Source: Nitrospira sp. (GTDB taxonomy: Bacteria > Nitrospirota > Nitrospiria > Nitrospirales > Nitrospiraceae). From it: a DNA stretch of 64,000 nt. The notes below the pieces were generated by a model. The model was not told the DNA's origin and did no database searches. It worked only from the letters and a program-made list of their open reading frames with translations. The stretch spans positions 1-64,000 of the forward strand of contig JAFEBH010000005.1 of assembly GCA_018242765.1 (NCBI GenBank), in the 5' to 3' direction. Shown here piece by piece: positions 1 to 8,688 of this stretch (position 1 is the stretch's first letter; each line of letters begins with the position of its first letter). A program made the position numbers and the translations under genes.

Positions 1-12
1 GACTTCAGGCAT
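1..12 (-). CDS. nxrB: nitrite oxidoreductase beta subunit, first four codons only
   Basis: Reading the minus strand, an ATG at 12-10 is followed by CCT GAA GTC (MPEV) and then the window ends. A strong ribosome binding site (GGAGGAAACC) lies immediately upstream. The position directly after nxrA, and the MPEV start that I recall for Nitrospira NxrB, make this the iron-sulfur beta subunit, which carries electrons away from the molybdenum site. Only four residues are visible, so the call rests on context. Confidence 0.7.
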
Positions 13-53
13 GGTTTCCTCCGTAATTCATCAGTAGGCTATTGTCGAACTTC

Positions 54-85
54 GTCAGCCCTTGCACCATTCGGCAAGGGCTGAC
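54..85 (-). other. perfect 12-bp hairpin between nxrA and nxrB
   Basis: GTCAGCCCTTGC at 54-65 is perfectly complementary to GCAAGGGCTGAC at 74-85, with an 8-nt loop. On the transcript it lies 16 nt after the nxrA stop codon and about 41 nt before the nxrB start. No run of U follows it, so it is not a standard intrinsic terminator. A structure that stabilises or processes the message, or partly attenuates it between the two subunits, fits better. Confidence 0.75.
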
Positions 86-101
86 CTTCAGGCCAATAGC
101 A

Positions 102-3100
102 TTAGACCTTAATCTTAATGTGCTCACCTTTCAGCCACTTAATCATAAACTCGTTCTCTTGACCCGGTGTAAACCCGGTCCGAACCGGTTCCCATGGGCC
201 ACGTGCCCCGATCCCGCCGTCCTCCGCCTTCGTGATGCGGATGAGACACTCCTTCGGCACCGTGTTGATCGCGTGGTGATCCACCTGATAGCCCCATTTG
301 AACTTCCAGGCAATCGCGTGTTTGCCAGGGAGTGAGTCCGTTTGGTGCAACGGCATGAGCCAGTTCCTAGTAAATGACTGTTGAGCGCCGTACCGGAAGT
401 TCGACTGATACCCAGTGTCGATGGCGATAGCTCGTCCATCTGGTCGGGTCTCGTGGCCTTTCACGGATTTCGGCGTCGACACATACGGCGCGTGCTTGGC
501 CATGGTCACGTGGTACGGATAGGCCGGGTTGTACTTCGCCCGGATCATAAGCCGAGCGACTTTGTAGTAGGGATCACTCGGTTTCCAGCCACGGTAGGGG
601 CGATCCACCGGATTTCCATCGACGTACACATAGTCTCCGTCGTTGATCCCACGATCTTTGGCCGCCTGTGGGTTGATATGGATCTGGTGCTCACCCACTC
701 CCGGCGTCCGTTTATCCATGCGATAGGGGTCACCGAAGTTGGACTCGTAAATCTGCACCCAGTCGTTGACCGACCACTGGCTATGGACGCGGTGACGCGT
801 CTTGGGCGTCACACAGTAGAACTGATACCCCTTTTCCCACAAGGGGTTTGAATGCCGCACGATTTCATGCCATGACAACTTGATATTGCGAACCGTCTTG
901 TCATCATGGTGCTGGGCCGTGATGGGAATACCATAGTCGTCCGGACGACAATAGGGATTCGTTGTGAAGATGGCGTTCGGCAGATACGGAGTCGCCTCCG
1001 GCCCTTCACGATGGGAGATAAAGTTCTCGCCGTACTCGATGGATTCCGGTTCGATACGGTAATTCTCATACCGACCACTACGAGTCCACATGGGCTTCGA
1101 CTCGTTGGTTTCCTCCCAGAACGGATGCCGTGGGTAGGTTCGAACCATGACCATCCAGCCCTTTTCCGACTTCAACATCACGTCCGCTGAATACCCGTAG
1201 AAGGTGCTGGACGCATCAAGCATGCGCTGCGCATAAACGTCTACGCGGTTTGCGTAGACCATGGCGAAGTAGTCCTTCATCCGCTTGTCGCCGGTCATCT
1301 CAGACAGCTTGGCTGCCACTCCGGCAAAGGTATCGAGATCGTTCCGGGTATCATATAAGGGTCTGATTCCACCCTTCCAGATCTGAACCCATGGGTTGGA
1401 GACCGTGATCGTCATCTCCGGATAGGTGAACTCCATCCAGGAGTTACAGGCAAAGGCGATGTCATTGTGATTCACGTCGGACGTCATTTCGATATCCTGC
1501 GTGATCAGTGTCTCGATGTTCGGATCTACGTTCCGCACCATGTCGTAGTGGTGCTTGGCGTTGTTGAGGACGTTGACGTTGACGACCCATCGGAATTTGC
1601 TCGGGGTCGGCATGTGGGTCTTCCCAGTAAACACCTTGCGGCCATACTTCGGGGTATTGACGATCAAGGCCGTATCCCCGTGGTTCCAGTACCCCACCTC
1701 TTCGCCGTAGTAATAGGACTTGGTCTTGATCTCTTTTCCATGAGCATTCGGATCCAACGTGATGTTGAAGGGGTCTTCCCCGGTATGGACCGACAAGCCG
1801 GCTCCGGACCAAGGTGTGGCCGTCCAGCAGCCTGCCTTGTAGTTCCCAGCCCAGGTGTGTTGTCCGGTACCGAACTTACCGACATTGCCCGTGATGATCA
1901 GCACCATGGCGGCGGCACGACCGTTGGGCGTCATATGGAAATAGTGAGTCACGCCCTCTCCGTTATGAATCGCCGCCGGCTTGATCGTCCCTGAATCGCG
2001 TGCCCATCGGACAATGAGGTCCTTCGGTGTGCGGCAGATCTGATGGGTCGTGTCCAAATCGTAGTCTTGGAAGTGGACCAGATACATCTGCCACACCGGC
2101 ATCGCGTCGATTTCACGGCCGTTGAGCAGCTTCACCCGATAGGTCCCGTTGAGGGCCGCGTCGATCCCGCTGTTACTGTAGTGCCAGCCCACCTGTTCGC
2201 GATGGAGCGGGACGGCCTGCTTCTTGTTCAAATCCCACACCATCATGCCGCCCAGCCGCTCGACATCTTGCGGCTTCAGCGCTTGAATCCGGCCGGAGTA
2301 GCTCTTGGAGAAGTCGGGAAACTTATAGTCTGCAACCACGTCACGTGGATCGAGATACTGCAACGTATCGGTCCGCACCAGGATCGGCGCATCAGTAAAC
2401 TGCTTGAGGAAATCCACGTCGTGCATATTTTCGTCGATGATGATCTTCATGGCACCCAAGAACAGGGCCCCATCGGATTGTGGGCGGAGCGGCATCCAGT
2501 AGTCAGCGCGATAGGCGGTTGGATTGTATTCTGGGGTGATGACCACGACGCGCGCACCACGCTCAATACACTCTAACTTCCAGTGCGCCTCCGGCATCTT
2601 GTTTTCAACGAAGTTCTTTCCCCAGCTGGTGTTGAGCTTGGAAAAGCGCATATCAGAGAGGTCGATATCCGACCCCTGCACACCCGACCAGAATGGTTGC
2701 GATGGGTTCTGATCTCCGTGCCAGGTGTAATTTGACCAGTAGCGACCACCCTGGGCCTGCTCCGGACTGACTTTCCGAATCCAGGTATCCAAGAGGGCAT
2801 TAATGCCACCGTTCATCCGGGTGTTGCCCATCTTACCGATGATGCCAAGAACCGGCATACCCGCACGATGCTTAAAGCATCGCGTGCCGGCACCCTTCAT
2901 CATTTCGATCATCTCTGGCGCATAACCCTGCTCACGCAACCTTCTCGCGCCAGCCTCGCCGGAGTAGCGCGTCGCAATAATGATCATAGCTTTTGCGGCA
3001 TAGGTAAACGCAGTATCCCAAGACACGCGAAGCATATCGTCCAAAAACCGGCTGTCGAATTTGTATTTGCGCTTGGTTTCCGGTGTGAGCTCCGGCGACC

Positions 3101-3539
3101 CATCGTCCATCCACTGCTTCCAACCCTTTCGCATGAGGGGCCCCTTGAGGCGATAGGGACCGTACACCCGACGATGGAAGGTAAAACCCTTCAAGCACAT
3201 GCGCGGATTGTGCGCAAAGGTTCCACGATTCCCATAGAGGTCTTCGTAGGTTTGGTGGTCATAGTTCTGCTCAACACGCATGACCACCCCGTTTCTAACG
3301 AAGGCTCGAACGCGGCAGGCATGGGTGTCATTAGGAGAACAGACCCAAGTAAAGGACGAGTCGTAACGATACTGATCGTGGTAGACACGCTCCCATGACC
3401 GATCCGGATAATCACCCAATGGATTCCCGACCTCGATCACCGGTTGGAGCGCCGTCAAGGCCAGGACCTTGTCCGCCACGGCTGCAGCAGCAACCGTACC
3501 GACAGAGACCTTTAAAAATTGTCGACGTGACAAAAACAT
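102..3539 (-). CDS. nxrA: nitrite oxidoreductase alpha subunit (molybdopterin, Tat-exported)
   Basis: This is the catalytic subunit that oxidises nitrite to nitrate at a molybdopterin cofactor in the type II DMSO reductase family. The 1145-residue length fits Nitrospira NxrA. Residues 4-10 (SRRQFLK) plus the alanine-rich stretch to about residue 27 form a twin-arginine signal, so the enzyme should face the periplasm. An N-terminal iron-sulfur motif is visible as C67-x3-D71-x3-C75 with C115, where NarG has a histidine and three cysteines. The ATG at 3539 has a GAGGAGGT ribosome binding site about 7 nt upstream. nxrB follows at once. The periplasmic location is inferred from the leader and from what is known of Nitrospira. 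Confidence 0.95.
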   Translation of the reverse strand: MFLSRRQFLKVSVGTVAAAAVADKVLALTALQPVIEVGNPLGDYPDRSWERVYHDQYRYDSSFTWVCSPNDTHACRVRAFVRNGVVMRVEQNYDHQTYEDLYGNRGTFAHNPRMCLKGFTFHRRVYGPYRLKGPLMRKGWKQWMDDGSPELTPETKRKYKFDSRFLDDMLRVSWDTAFTYAAKAMIIIATRYSGEAGARRLREQGYAPEMIEMMKGAGTRCFKHRAGMPVLGIIGKMGNTRMNGGINALLDTWIRKVSPEQAQGGRYWSNYTWHGDQNPSQPFWSGVQGSDIDLSDMRFSKLNTSWGKNFVENKMPEAHWKLECIERGARVVVITPEYNPTAYRADYWMPLRPQSDGALFLGAMKIIIDENMHDVDFLKQFTDAPILVRTDTLQYLDPRDVVADYKFPDFSKSYSGRIQALKPQDVERLGGMMVWDLNKKQAVPLHREQVGWHYSNSGIDAALNGTYRVKLLNGREIDAMPVWQMYLVHFQDYDLDTTHQICRTPKDLIVRWARDSGTIKPAAIHNGEGVTHYFHMTPNGRAAAMVLIITGNVGKFGTGQHTWAGNYKAGCWTATPWSGAGLSVHTGEDPFNITLDPNAHGKEIKTKSYYYGEEVGYWNHGDTALIVNTPKYGRKVFTGKTHMPTPSKFRWVVNVNVLNNAKHHYDMVRNVDPNIETLITQDIEMTSDVNHNDIAFACNSWMEFTYPEMTITVSNPWVQIWKGGIRPLYDTRNDLDTFAGVAAKLSEMTGDKRMKDYFAMVYANRVDVYAQRMLDASSTFYGYSADVMLKSEKGWMVMVRTYPRHPFWEETNESKPMWTRSGRYENYRIEPESIEYGENFISHREGPEATPYLPNAIFTTNPYCRPDDYGIPITAQHHDDKTVRNIKLSWHEIVRHSNPLWEKGYQFYCVTPKTRHRVHSQWSVNDWVQIYESNFGDPYRMDKRTPGVGEHQIHINPQAAKDRGINDGDYVYVDGNPVDRPYRGWKPSDPYYKVARLMIRAKYNPAYPYHVTMAKHAPYVSTPKSVKGHETRPDGRAIAIDTGYQSNFRYGAQQSFTRNWLMPLHQTDSLPGKHAIAWKFKWGYQVDHHAINTVPKECLIRITKAEDGGIGARGPWEPVRTGFTPGQENEFMIKWLKGEHIKIKV

Positions 3540-4041
3540 TGTGAATACCTCCTCACATGACGTGAACTTGAACGAAGCTTTTCTTCTTGTTGATTTCCTT
3601 CTTACCTAATTCAAGAGCCCTTTCAGAGCGTTCGTCACGAACAGGGAACTGACAAGACAGGCAATACATATACCCCCGTGACACAACCGTCTCAGCAGAA
3701 GGCTATTCGCAAGATTCAAACCATCTACACTCAGACCTGCCTCAATTGAGAATTTTGACTTATAACTCATTAATAGTATGGATATTTATTGGTTTTACCA
3801 AGTGACCATGCTCGAGCTATTCCTCGCCAACCGTTTGAGTAGTCTACGTATCACAGCAGTTGTCATCAAGCAGATGGTCTAGAAATTTACATTCGATCAC
3901 TTGATGTAAATTGATATTAAGATTGATGTTTTTATTAATTAATAGAATCAGAACTTATCATGTTACCAATTGGTATCATATGTCGTTGAGGTGACGATGG
4001 AAGGAACGTTGCTCGACTGCAGATGTGGGAAGAATCGTAGC
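3540..4041. other. intergenic leader region between nxrA and tRNA-Gly
   Basis: About 500 bp without a convincing gene. It is AT-rich in the centre (about 3740-3960) and must hold the nxrA control region on the minus strand. Apart from the weak promoter listed separately I see no operator or terminator here. Confidence 0.5.
3773..3801 (-). promoter_or_regulatory. weak candidate promoter for nxrA
   Basis: On the minus strand TTGGTA (3801-3796) and TACTAT (3778-3773) are separated by 17 bp, each matching four of six consensus bases. This would give a leader of roughly 230 nt before nxrA. It is one of several AT-rich possibilities and is only a candidate. Confidence 0.25.
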
Positions 4042-4070
4042 TTGACAGTAAGTTGAGAGGTCAGTACACT
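4042..4070 (+). promoter_or_regulatory. sigma-70 type promoter of tRNA-Gly
   Basis: A perfect TTGACA box at 4042-4047 is followed after exactly 17 bp by TACACT at 4065-4070. Transcription would start near 4077, about 14 nt before the tRNA, which is the usual spacing for a tRNA promoter. Confidence 0.7.
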
Positions 4071-4090
4071 CCGCCCCTGATCTTTGGGGA

Positions 4091-4165
4091 GCGGGAATAG
4101 CTCAGTGGTAGAGCATCGCCTTGCCAAGGCGAGGGTCGAGGGTTCAAATCCCTTTTCCCGCTCCA
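4091..4165 (+). tRNA. tRNA-Gly (GCC anticodon)
   Basis: The acceptor arms GCGGGAA (4091-4097) and TTCCCGC (4155-4161) pair perfectly, followed by discriminator T and an encoded CCA. The D loop (AGCTCAGTGGTAGAGC), the anticodon loop TTGCCAA and the T loop GGTTCAAATC are all typical. The anticodon GCC reads glycine codons GGC and GGU. Confidence 0.98.
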
Positions 4166-4250
4166 ATATCTGCCTCGCAACTCTTCATTTTCTCGGCTTT
4201 GCGCGCGGTAACTATTTGATTGGGGTCTAGACCTGGTCAGTCTCACGACA

Positions 4251-6452
4251 TCAGGCCGGTGGCTTCCTTAATTCGAGGAGACGACGGAGGTGGGCTTCCG
4301 CATGTTTCAAATCCTCTTGATTGACCGGAAGATGGCCAAATCGGCTCCGACAATAGAGTTCCGTGATAGAGGCCACCGCTGAATGGGCTTCCTTCCACCG
4401 CACCTGAGTGATCTCGACCAACTCGAGTGGTGTGAGCGCTATCGATCTTGAAAGTCCTTGCCCAGACAGGTAGGTGTGCATACGACGATAGAGTTGTGTG
4501 ATAACCAGCTCGTTACTGTAGTCCTTTCTCGAGAAACTCCAGGCCGCCCATGGCCTCTTCCGCCCCAGCCAGAAGAGGACAGCCAGACTCATCAGGGCGA
4601 AGCCGATGATCTCTCCAAAGAGCCCAATCCGAATCTGTGACACATCATGAGTCACGATCCCACTCAGGACCGCCATAAAAGTGCCGAACAGCGCGCTCAT
4701 CGAATCCAAGGCCTTATTGCGAACCGACATCCCTTCAGCCTTCAATTCTTGAACAACGGCCAATTGGTCCGCCGCGCTATACTGGACAAACAATCGGTTC
4801 CATTGGAGCCTGAGGTTGTCCATGATAGGCCCGAACACCTGCCATACCGTACCTCCAATGCCCGGACTGTCCTCGGCGGTGGGAGTGGGATCCATCCTGA
4901 TCCAGCCGGAATGAGGCAGATACACTTCGACCCACGCATGGGCATCCTGCTGCCTCACAACGTAGTAACTTCCGTAGCTGTTCCATTCCGTGGCCAAAAA
5001 CCCTGTCACCAGGCGAGCGGGAATCCCAACGGTCCGGAGCATCATGACCATCGCGGTGGCATAGTGTTCGCAGTAGCCGGTTTTTCTTGAGAAGAGGAAT
5101 TCTTCGAGCGGTTGATCCTGCTCGGCAAGCGGGGCATCCAGACTGTACCGATAGTTCTGGGTTAAATACGCTTGAATCGCGCCAGCCTTTTCATATGGAT
5201 TGTGTTGCTCCCGCGTCACATCTCTTGCCAATGCGCTGATCCGGTCTGTCTGACGAGGGAGCTGCAGGTATTGTCTGACCACCCATTCAGGATAGAGCCC
5301 TGGCTCGGGCCCAAGATCCGCAGGCACCAGCCTATTGGAACGGGAGACGACCGTATATTCAATTCGGGACGAACTCGGGAAGGGCAAATACACGGCACCG
5401 GTGGCGTCGAAGAAGAGACTGGGGAATGCTCCGCTGACTCGTTCGATGAACGGCGCGGCAAACAATACCGGAGTATCCAGTGGCTCAAGCAAGATTTTCT
5501 GTTGCATTGCTTCACCGGGCTCGGACTGCGGGGCAACTCGCTTCCTTCGAAACGCAAACGTGCCAGGACTCTCTTCGAGAAGACTCCGTCGATAGCTCAG
5601 TTGATTCGTCCAGACTTTGCCATCATAGCGATCGAAGGACACCCCTCGGATATACAACGGCCTGACATCGCGTTGCGTGCTCCTGGGCAGCTCAACGCGC
5701 ATAACGATGCTGGGGTCACGCTTTATCGATCCGATGGAACCTAAGTTCACCGTATCGGAAAATCCTGACGTACGTATATTCTCCCCAAATCCCTTTTGAT
5801 ATATCCCCGCACTGACCCGCGGGATGGTGAAGAAAATGACCACGGTGATGAGGAACGCCCCAAAGGCCAGTCCATTCGCCATCCAAAAAAAACGAGACGA
5901 GACCCGGTCGCTCACGTTGTAACCCTCCTGTCGGATGGGTTGAGCCATTCCGGCATCGTCGCTGACCTCCGACGTCCTGGTCAACTGAAACAGCAGCAGG
6001 GTCCACACGCCCGCGAGCAGGTAGACCGAGAAGATCGGGACGAACCAGAGCTCCGTCGTGAGCGATCCCGAAGCGAGAATGGCGACGAGACTGATCGCAT
6101 AGAGGTGCAAATAGTCGCGGCGGAGTCGGAGATTGAAGAGCTTGATGACCATCAGAATCATCAGGAAGTGGAGTCCAGCTGGAAGCAACTCACCGGAGAC
6201 CCACAAGAGATCGATCCAAAACCCTACAAAGCCGCCAAGGACGATCAGATTCCATCCAATGGCTGACACGGGCATCTGCGTCGTGAATTGTTCGACGGGC
6301 TTGATTCCCATGTTTCGCAGGAGCACCGCGATCAGCATCGCACCGGTCAGTGCGGCCAGCCATTCCGGCAGACCAGCTCCCAACGTGAGTCCAATGAAGG
6401 ACGCTGATGCCAGCAACAGGGAGGTCAGGTGAAGGGCCTGACTAAGTGGCAT
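4251..6452 (-). CDS. TgpA-like membrane transglutaminase (DUF3488-transglutaminase)
   Basis: A 733-residue protein with several membrane helices in the first 220 residues, a large periplasmic region, a transglutaminase-like core and a further helix near residue 640. The catalytic triad is visible as C461 (TGYCEHYA), H505 (DAHAW) and D521 (WIRMDPTP). Bacterial TgpA proteins of this build are encoded with MoxR and DUF58 partners, as here; their substrates are poorly known. A start at 6452 is chosen because GGAG lies 7 nt upstream and the gene then overlaps the DUF58 stop by 11 nt. The frame stays open to 6680, but that extension lies inside the neighbour and lacks family features. Confidence 0.88.
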   Translation of the reverse strand: MPLSQALHLTSLLLASASFIGLTLGAGLPEWLAALTGAMLIAVLLRNMGIKPVEQFTTQMPVSAIGWNLIVLGGFVGFWIDLLWVSGELLPAGLHFLMILMVIKLFNLRLRRDYLHLYAISLVAILASGSLTTELWFVPIFSVYLLAGVWTLLLFQLTRTSEVSDDAGMAQPIRQEGYNVSDRVSSRFFWMANGLAFGAFLITVVIFFTIPRVSAGIYQKGFGENIRTSGFSDTVNLGSIGSIKRDPSIVMRVELPRSTQRDVRPLYIRGVSFDRYDGKVWTNQLSYRRSLLEESPGTFAFRRKRVAPQSEPGEAMQQKILLEPLDTPVLFAAPFIERVSGAFPSLFFDATGAVYLPFPSSSRIEYTVVSRSNRLVPADLGPEPGLYPEWVVRQYLQLPRQTDRISALARDVTREQHNPYEKAGAIQAYLTQNYRYSLDAPLAEQDQPLEEFLFSRKTGYCEHYATAMVMMLRTVGIPARLVTGFLATEWNSYGSYYVVRQQDAHAWVEVYLPHSGWIRMDPTPTAEDSPGIGGTVWQVFGPIMDNLRLQWNRLFVQYSAADQLAVVQELKAEGMSVRNKALDSMSALFGTFMAVLSGIVTHDVSQIRIGLFGEIIGFALMSLAVLFWLGRKRPWAAWSFSRKDYSNELVITQLYRRMHTYLSGQGLSRSIALTPLELVEITQVRWKEAHSAVASITELYCRSRFGHLPVNQEDLKHAEAHLRRLLELRKPPA

Positions 6453-7563
6453 AGGCCGCTCCAGGGATAACTTCTCCATCGATGAAGACACGAGGGAATT
6501 CAGTTTCTCCGCTTTCGGAATCGCACCAAGCCTGTACGACCACCACCGTTCCCCCGCCATCGAGATCGGAAGGACCGTCCGACCATTCGTCTTGCTCCAT
6601 AGACTTTGCCGTGGGGGTGCTTCGCTGACAGAGGGCCAGCATTCGGAAGAGCTCAAGGCGATGCGCTGCCCCCTGCCCAAAGGAAGAGCGCTCTGATCCT
6701 ACACGCAATTGGATGGAGTAGCCGTGCTGCATCAGATGCTGAACCAGCGAGGCAGCCAACGAGACTGCACGCTCAAACAGGGCGTCATGGCTTGCCGGGA
6801 CGCTCGTTGTGAGATGGATGATCGCTCGGCGTTGTTCTTCTGTTTCGGTTTCCCGAATCGTCAGTTGAGACGTCCGAGCTGTCGTGAGCCAATGAATGCT
6901 CCGTGAGTCATCGCCTGCTTGGTACAGACGAAGATTGTACAGCTCACTGCCGTGCCCTCGTCGATGGACGGCCTGCTCATACCCCGCCGCGAACAAACCC
7001 TGAAGGAGACGCTCGCTCATCGGCCGGAGCTCCGGGCATACTACGGTCACATCCTCCATCGGGTAGAAGGCCCGTTTCGTGAAAAGTCCGAATGGAAACT
7101 CCGTGCTGATTCGAACACCGCTCAAGTGCAATTTACCACGGCGTGTAGGGGTCAATTGGTAGGAGAGTAGTCGACTGGCACCCGGGGGGAGGGCGTGAAT
7201 CTCCACCTGAGGGAAAACAGCTTGACCCTCGCCAACATCGCACAGGGTCAACGAAAAACTGGTCAGTCGCGATTTTCGGTTCTTGACTGCCAGAACCGTG
7301 GTGACTGAGGTGTTCAAGAAGAGGAGGTCCGGCACATGACGGCGAAGTTCAAGTCGCCGCAGACAGTATTCCGCCGCAACGCCTGAGACCAGGATGAGGC
7401 TCAACATCATGGCCAGAAGGAGATAAAACAGATTGTTCCCTGTATTAATGGCCGCGATACCGATCGCCAATGCGAAGATCAGGAATTGAAGCCCCTCCGA
7501 TGTGATCCGTGTGGAGCGGTAACGAAAGACCCGATGAGCGAACGACGGCAACTGAAACGGCAT
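6442..7563 (-). CDS. DUF58 family protein
   Basis: A 373-residue protein with two hydrophobic segments near residues 25-65 and the DUF58 core around GSELYNLRLYQAGDDSRSIH (about residues 205-225), a region distantly related to von Willebrand A domains. Family members almost always sit next to a MoxR AAA+ ATPase and are thought to act as its partner in assembling or activating an envelope complex. It lies between the MoxR gene upstream and the TgpA gene downstream, with translational overlap at the latter. The exact role is not known. Confidence 0.88.
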   Translation of the reverse strand: MPFQLPSFAHRVFRYRSTRITSEGLQFLIFALAIGIAAINTGNNLFYLLLAMMLSLILVSGVAAEYCLRRLELRRHVPDLLFLNTSVTTVLAVKNRKSRLTSFSLTLCDVGEGQAVFPQVEIHALPPGASRLLSYQLTPTRRGKLHLSGVRISTEFPFGLFTKRAFYPMEDVTVVCPELRPMSERLLQGLFAAGYEQAVHRRGHGSELYNLRLYQAGDDSRSIHWLTTARTSQLTIRETETEEQRRAIIHLTTSVPASHDALFERAVSLAASLVQHLMQHGYSIQLRVGSERSSFGQGAAHRLELFRMLALCQRSTPTAKSMEQDEWSDGPSDLDGGGTVVVVQAWCDSESGETEFPRVFIDGEVIPGAAYAT

Positions 7564-7606
7564 ATCTCACCAAAATGTGTGAGGGCTGCCCGACGCCAGA
7601 ACGGAA

Positions 7607-8548
7607 CTAGACAGGGACAGGAATCGTGTCGATCAAATCGCGGATAATGCGTTCGGCCTGCTCAAAGCTTCGTTGGTGAAGACCAGCCTGACGGGCCACC
7701 ATGATGCGGTGAGACAGCACGATCGGGGCAAGCTCTTTAATATCGTCCGGCAGGCAATAGGTCCGTCCCCGCACAAGGGCCAGGGCTTTCGCTGCGCGGC
7801 TCAACGCAAGCGCACCCCTTGTGCTCACCCCAAGGGACAAGAGGTCTGATTCCCTGGTACTCCGGACAACGGCGAGGAGATACTCTGTCAGGCTCTCCTC
7901 CATAAAGACCTTGTCTACCTGATCCTGCAACTGAACGACTTCTTGTGCGGTCAACAGCGGGAGCAACTCTTCCGCCGGGTGTAGGCACGCAGCTCGTTCA
8001 AGAACCTTCTTCTCTTCTTCGGGCGCTGGATAACCGATGCGCAACCGCATCAGGAAACGATCGAGTTGTGACTCAGGAAGGGGAAAGGTCCCGTGATACT
8101 CAGCGGGGTTCTGTGTCGCAATAACCATAAAGGGCGGATTGAGCGGGTAGGTCTTATTATCAAATGAAATCTGCGCCTCGCTCATCGCTTCCAAGAGACT
8201 GCTCTGGGTTTTCGGCGTCGTGCGATTGATTTCATCCGCCAATACGATGTTCGCGAAAATGGGTCCAGGAATGAACTCAAACGCTTGCTTCTGGCGATTG
8301 AAAATCGAGACCCCGACAATGTCGGACGGCAGCAGATCACTCGTAAACTGAATCCGTTTGAAGGAACAGTCCAGTGACCGTGCGAGGCTGTGGGCCAGCG
8401 TGGTTTTGCCAACCCCCGGAACATCTTCGAGCAGGAGATGCCCACGCGCGAGCAGCGCCACAAGGCTCATCTCGATGACATGGGGTTTCCCTTTGATCAC
8501 CCGAGCAATGTTCTCCTGGACGGCTCGGATAGTCTCAGTAGAAGTCAT
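7607..8548 (-). CDS. MoxR family AAA+ ATPase
   Basis: Walker A is DVPGVGKTT (K48) and Walker B is VLADEINRT (D105, E106); arginine-finger and sensor regions follow (PLPESQLDRF and later). At 313 residues it has normal MoxR length. Such ATPases act as chaperones for metal-centre insertion or envelope complexes, usually with DUF58 partners as found immediately downstream. The ATG at 8548 was chosen because the family starts here (MTSTETIRAVQENIARVIKG). The frame is open to 8665, but the added 39 residues resemble nothing in the family. The ribosome binding site at 8548 is weak. Confidence 0.9.
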   Translation of the reverse strand: MTSTETIRAVQENIARVIKGKPHVIEMSLVALLARGHLLLEDVPGVGKTTLAHSLARSLDCSFKRIQFTSDLLPSDIVGVSIFNRQKQAFEFIPGPIFANIVLADEINRTTPKTQSSLLEAMSEAQISFDNKTYPLNPPFMVIATQNPAEYHGTFPLPESQLDRFLMRLRIGYPAPEEEKKVLERAACLHPAEELLPLLTAQEVVQLQDQVDKVFMEESLTEYLLAVVRSTRESDLLSLGVSTRGALALSRAAKALALVRGRTYCLPDDIKELAPIVLSHRIMVARQAGLHQRSFEQAERIIRDLIDTIPVPV

Positions 8549-8688
8549 GATGGGATTAGGCTCTGAGATACTGGAGACGTGCGTGGTGATCGGACACGAG
8601 TGAAGTCTAGCAAAGGGTCTGGAGACGGTCAATAAATCACGTGTTTTACACGCCGGCGCTGTCACGTCTCAAGCCGCATTCGGCGTTC

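Noticed and set aside
143..3415. Several 60-175 codon frames inside nxrA on both strands
   Set aside because: They overlap a clearly coding gene in other frames and show arginine/serine-rich shadow composition.
6453..6680. N-terminal extension of the TgpA-like protein
   Set aside because: The extra 76 codons lie within the DUF58 gene, look non-coding, and a better start with GGAG exists at 6452.
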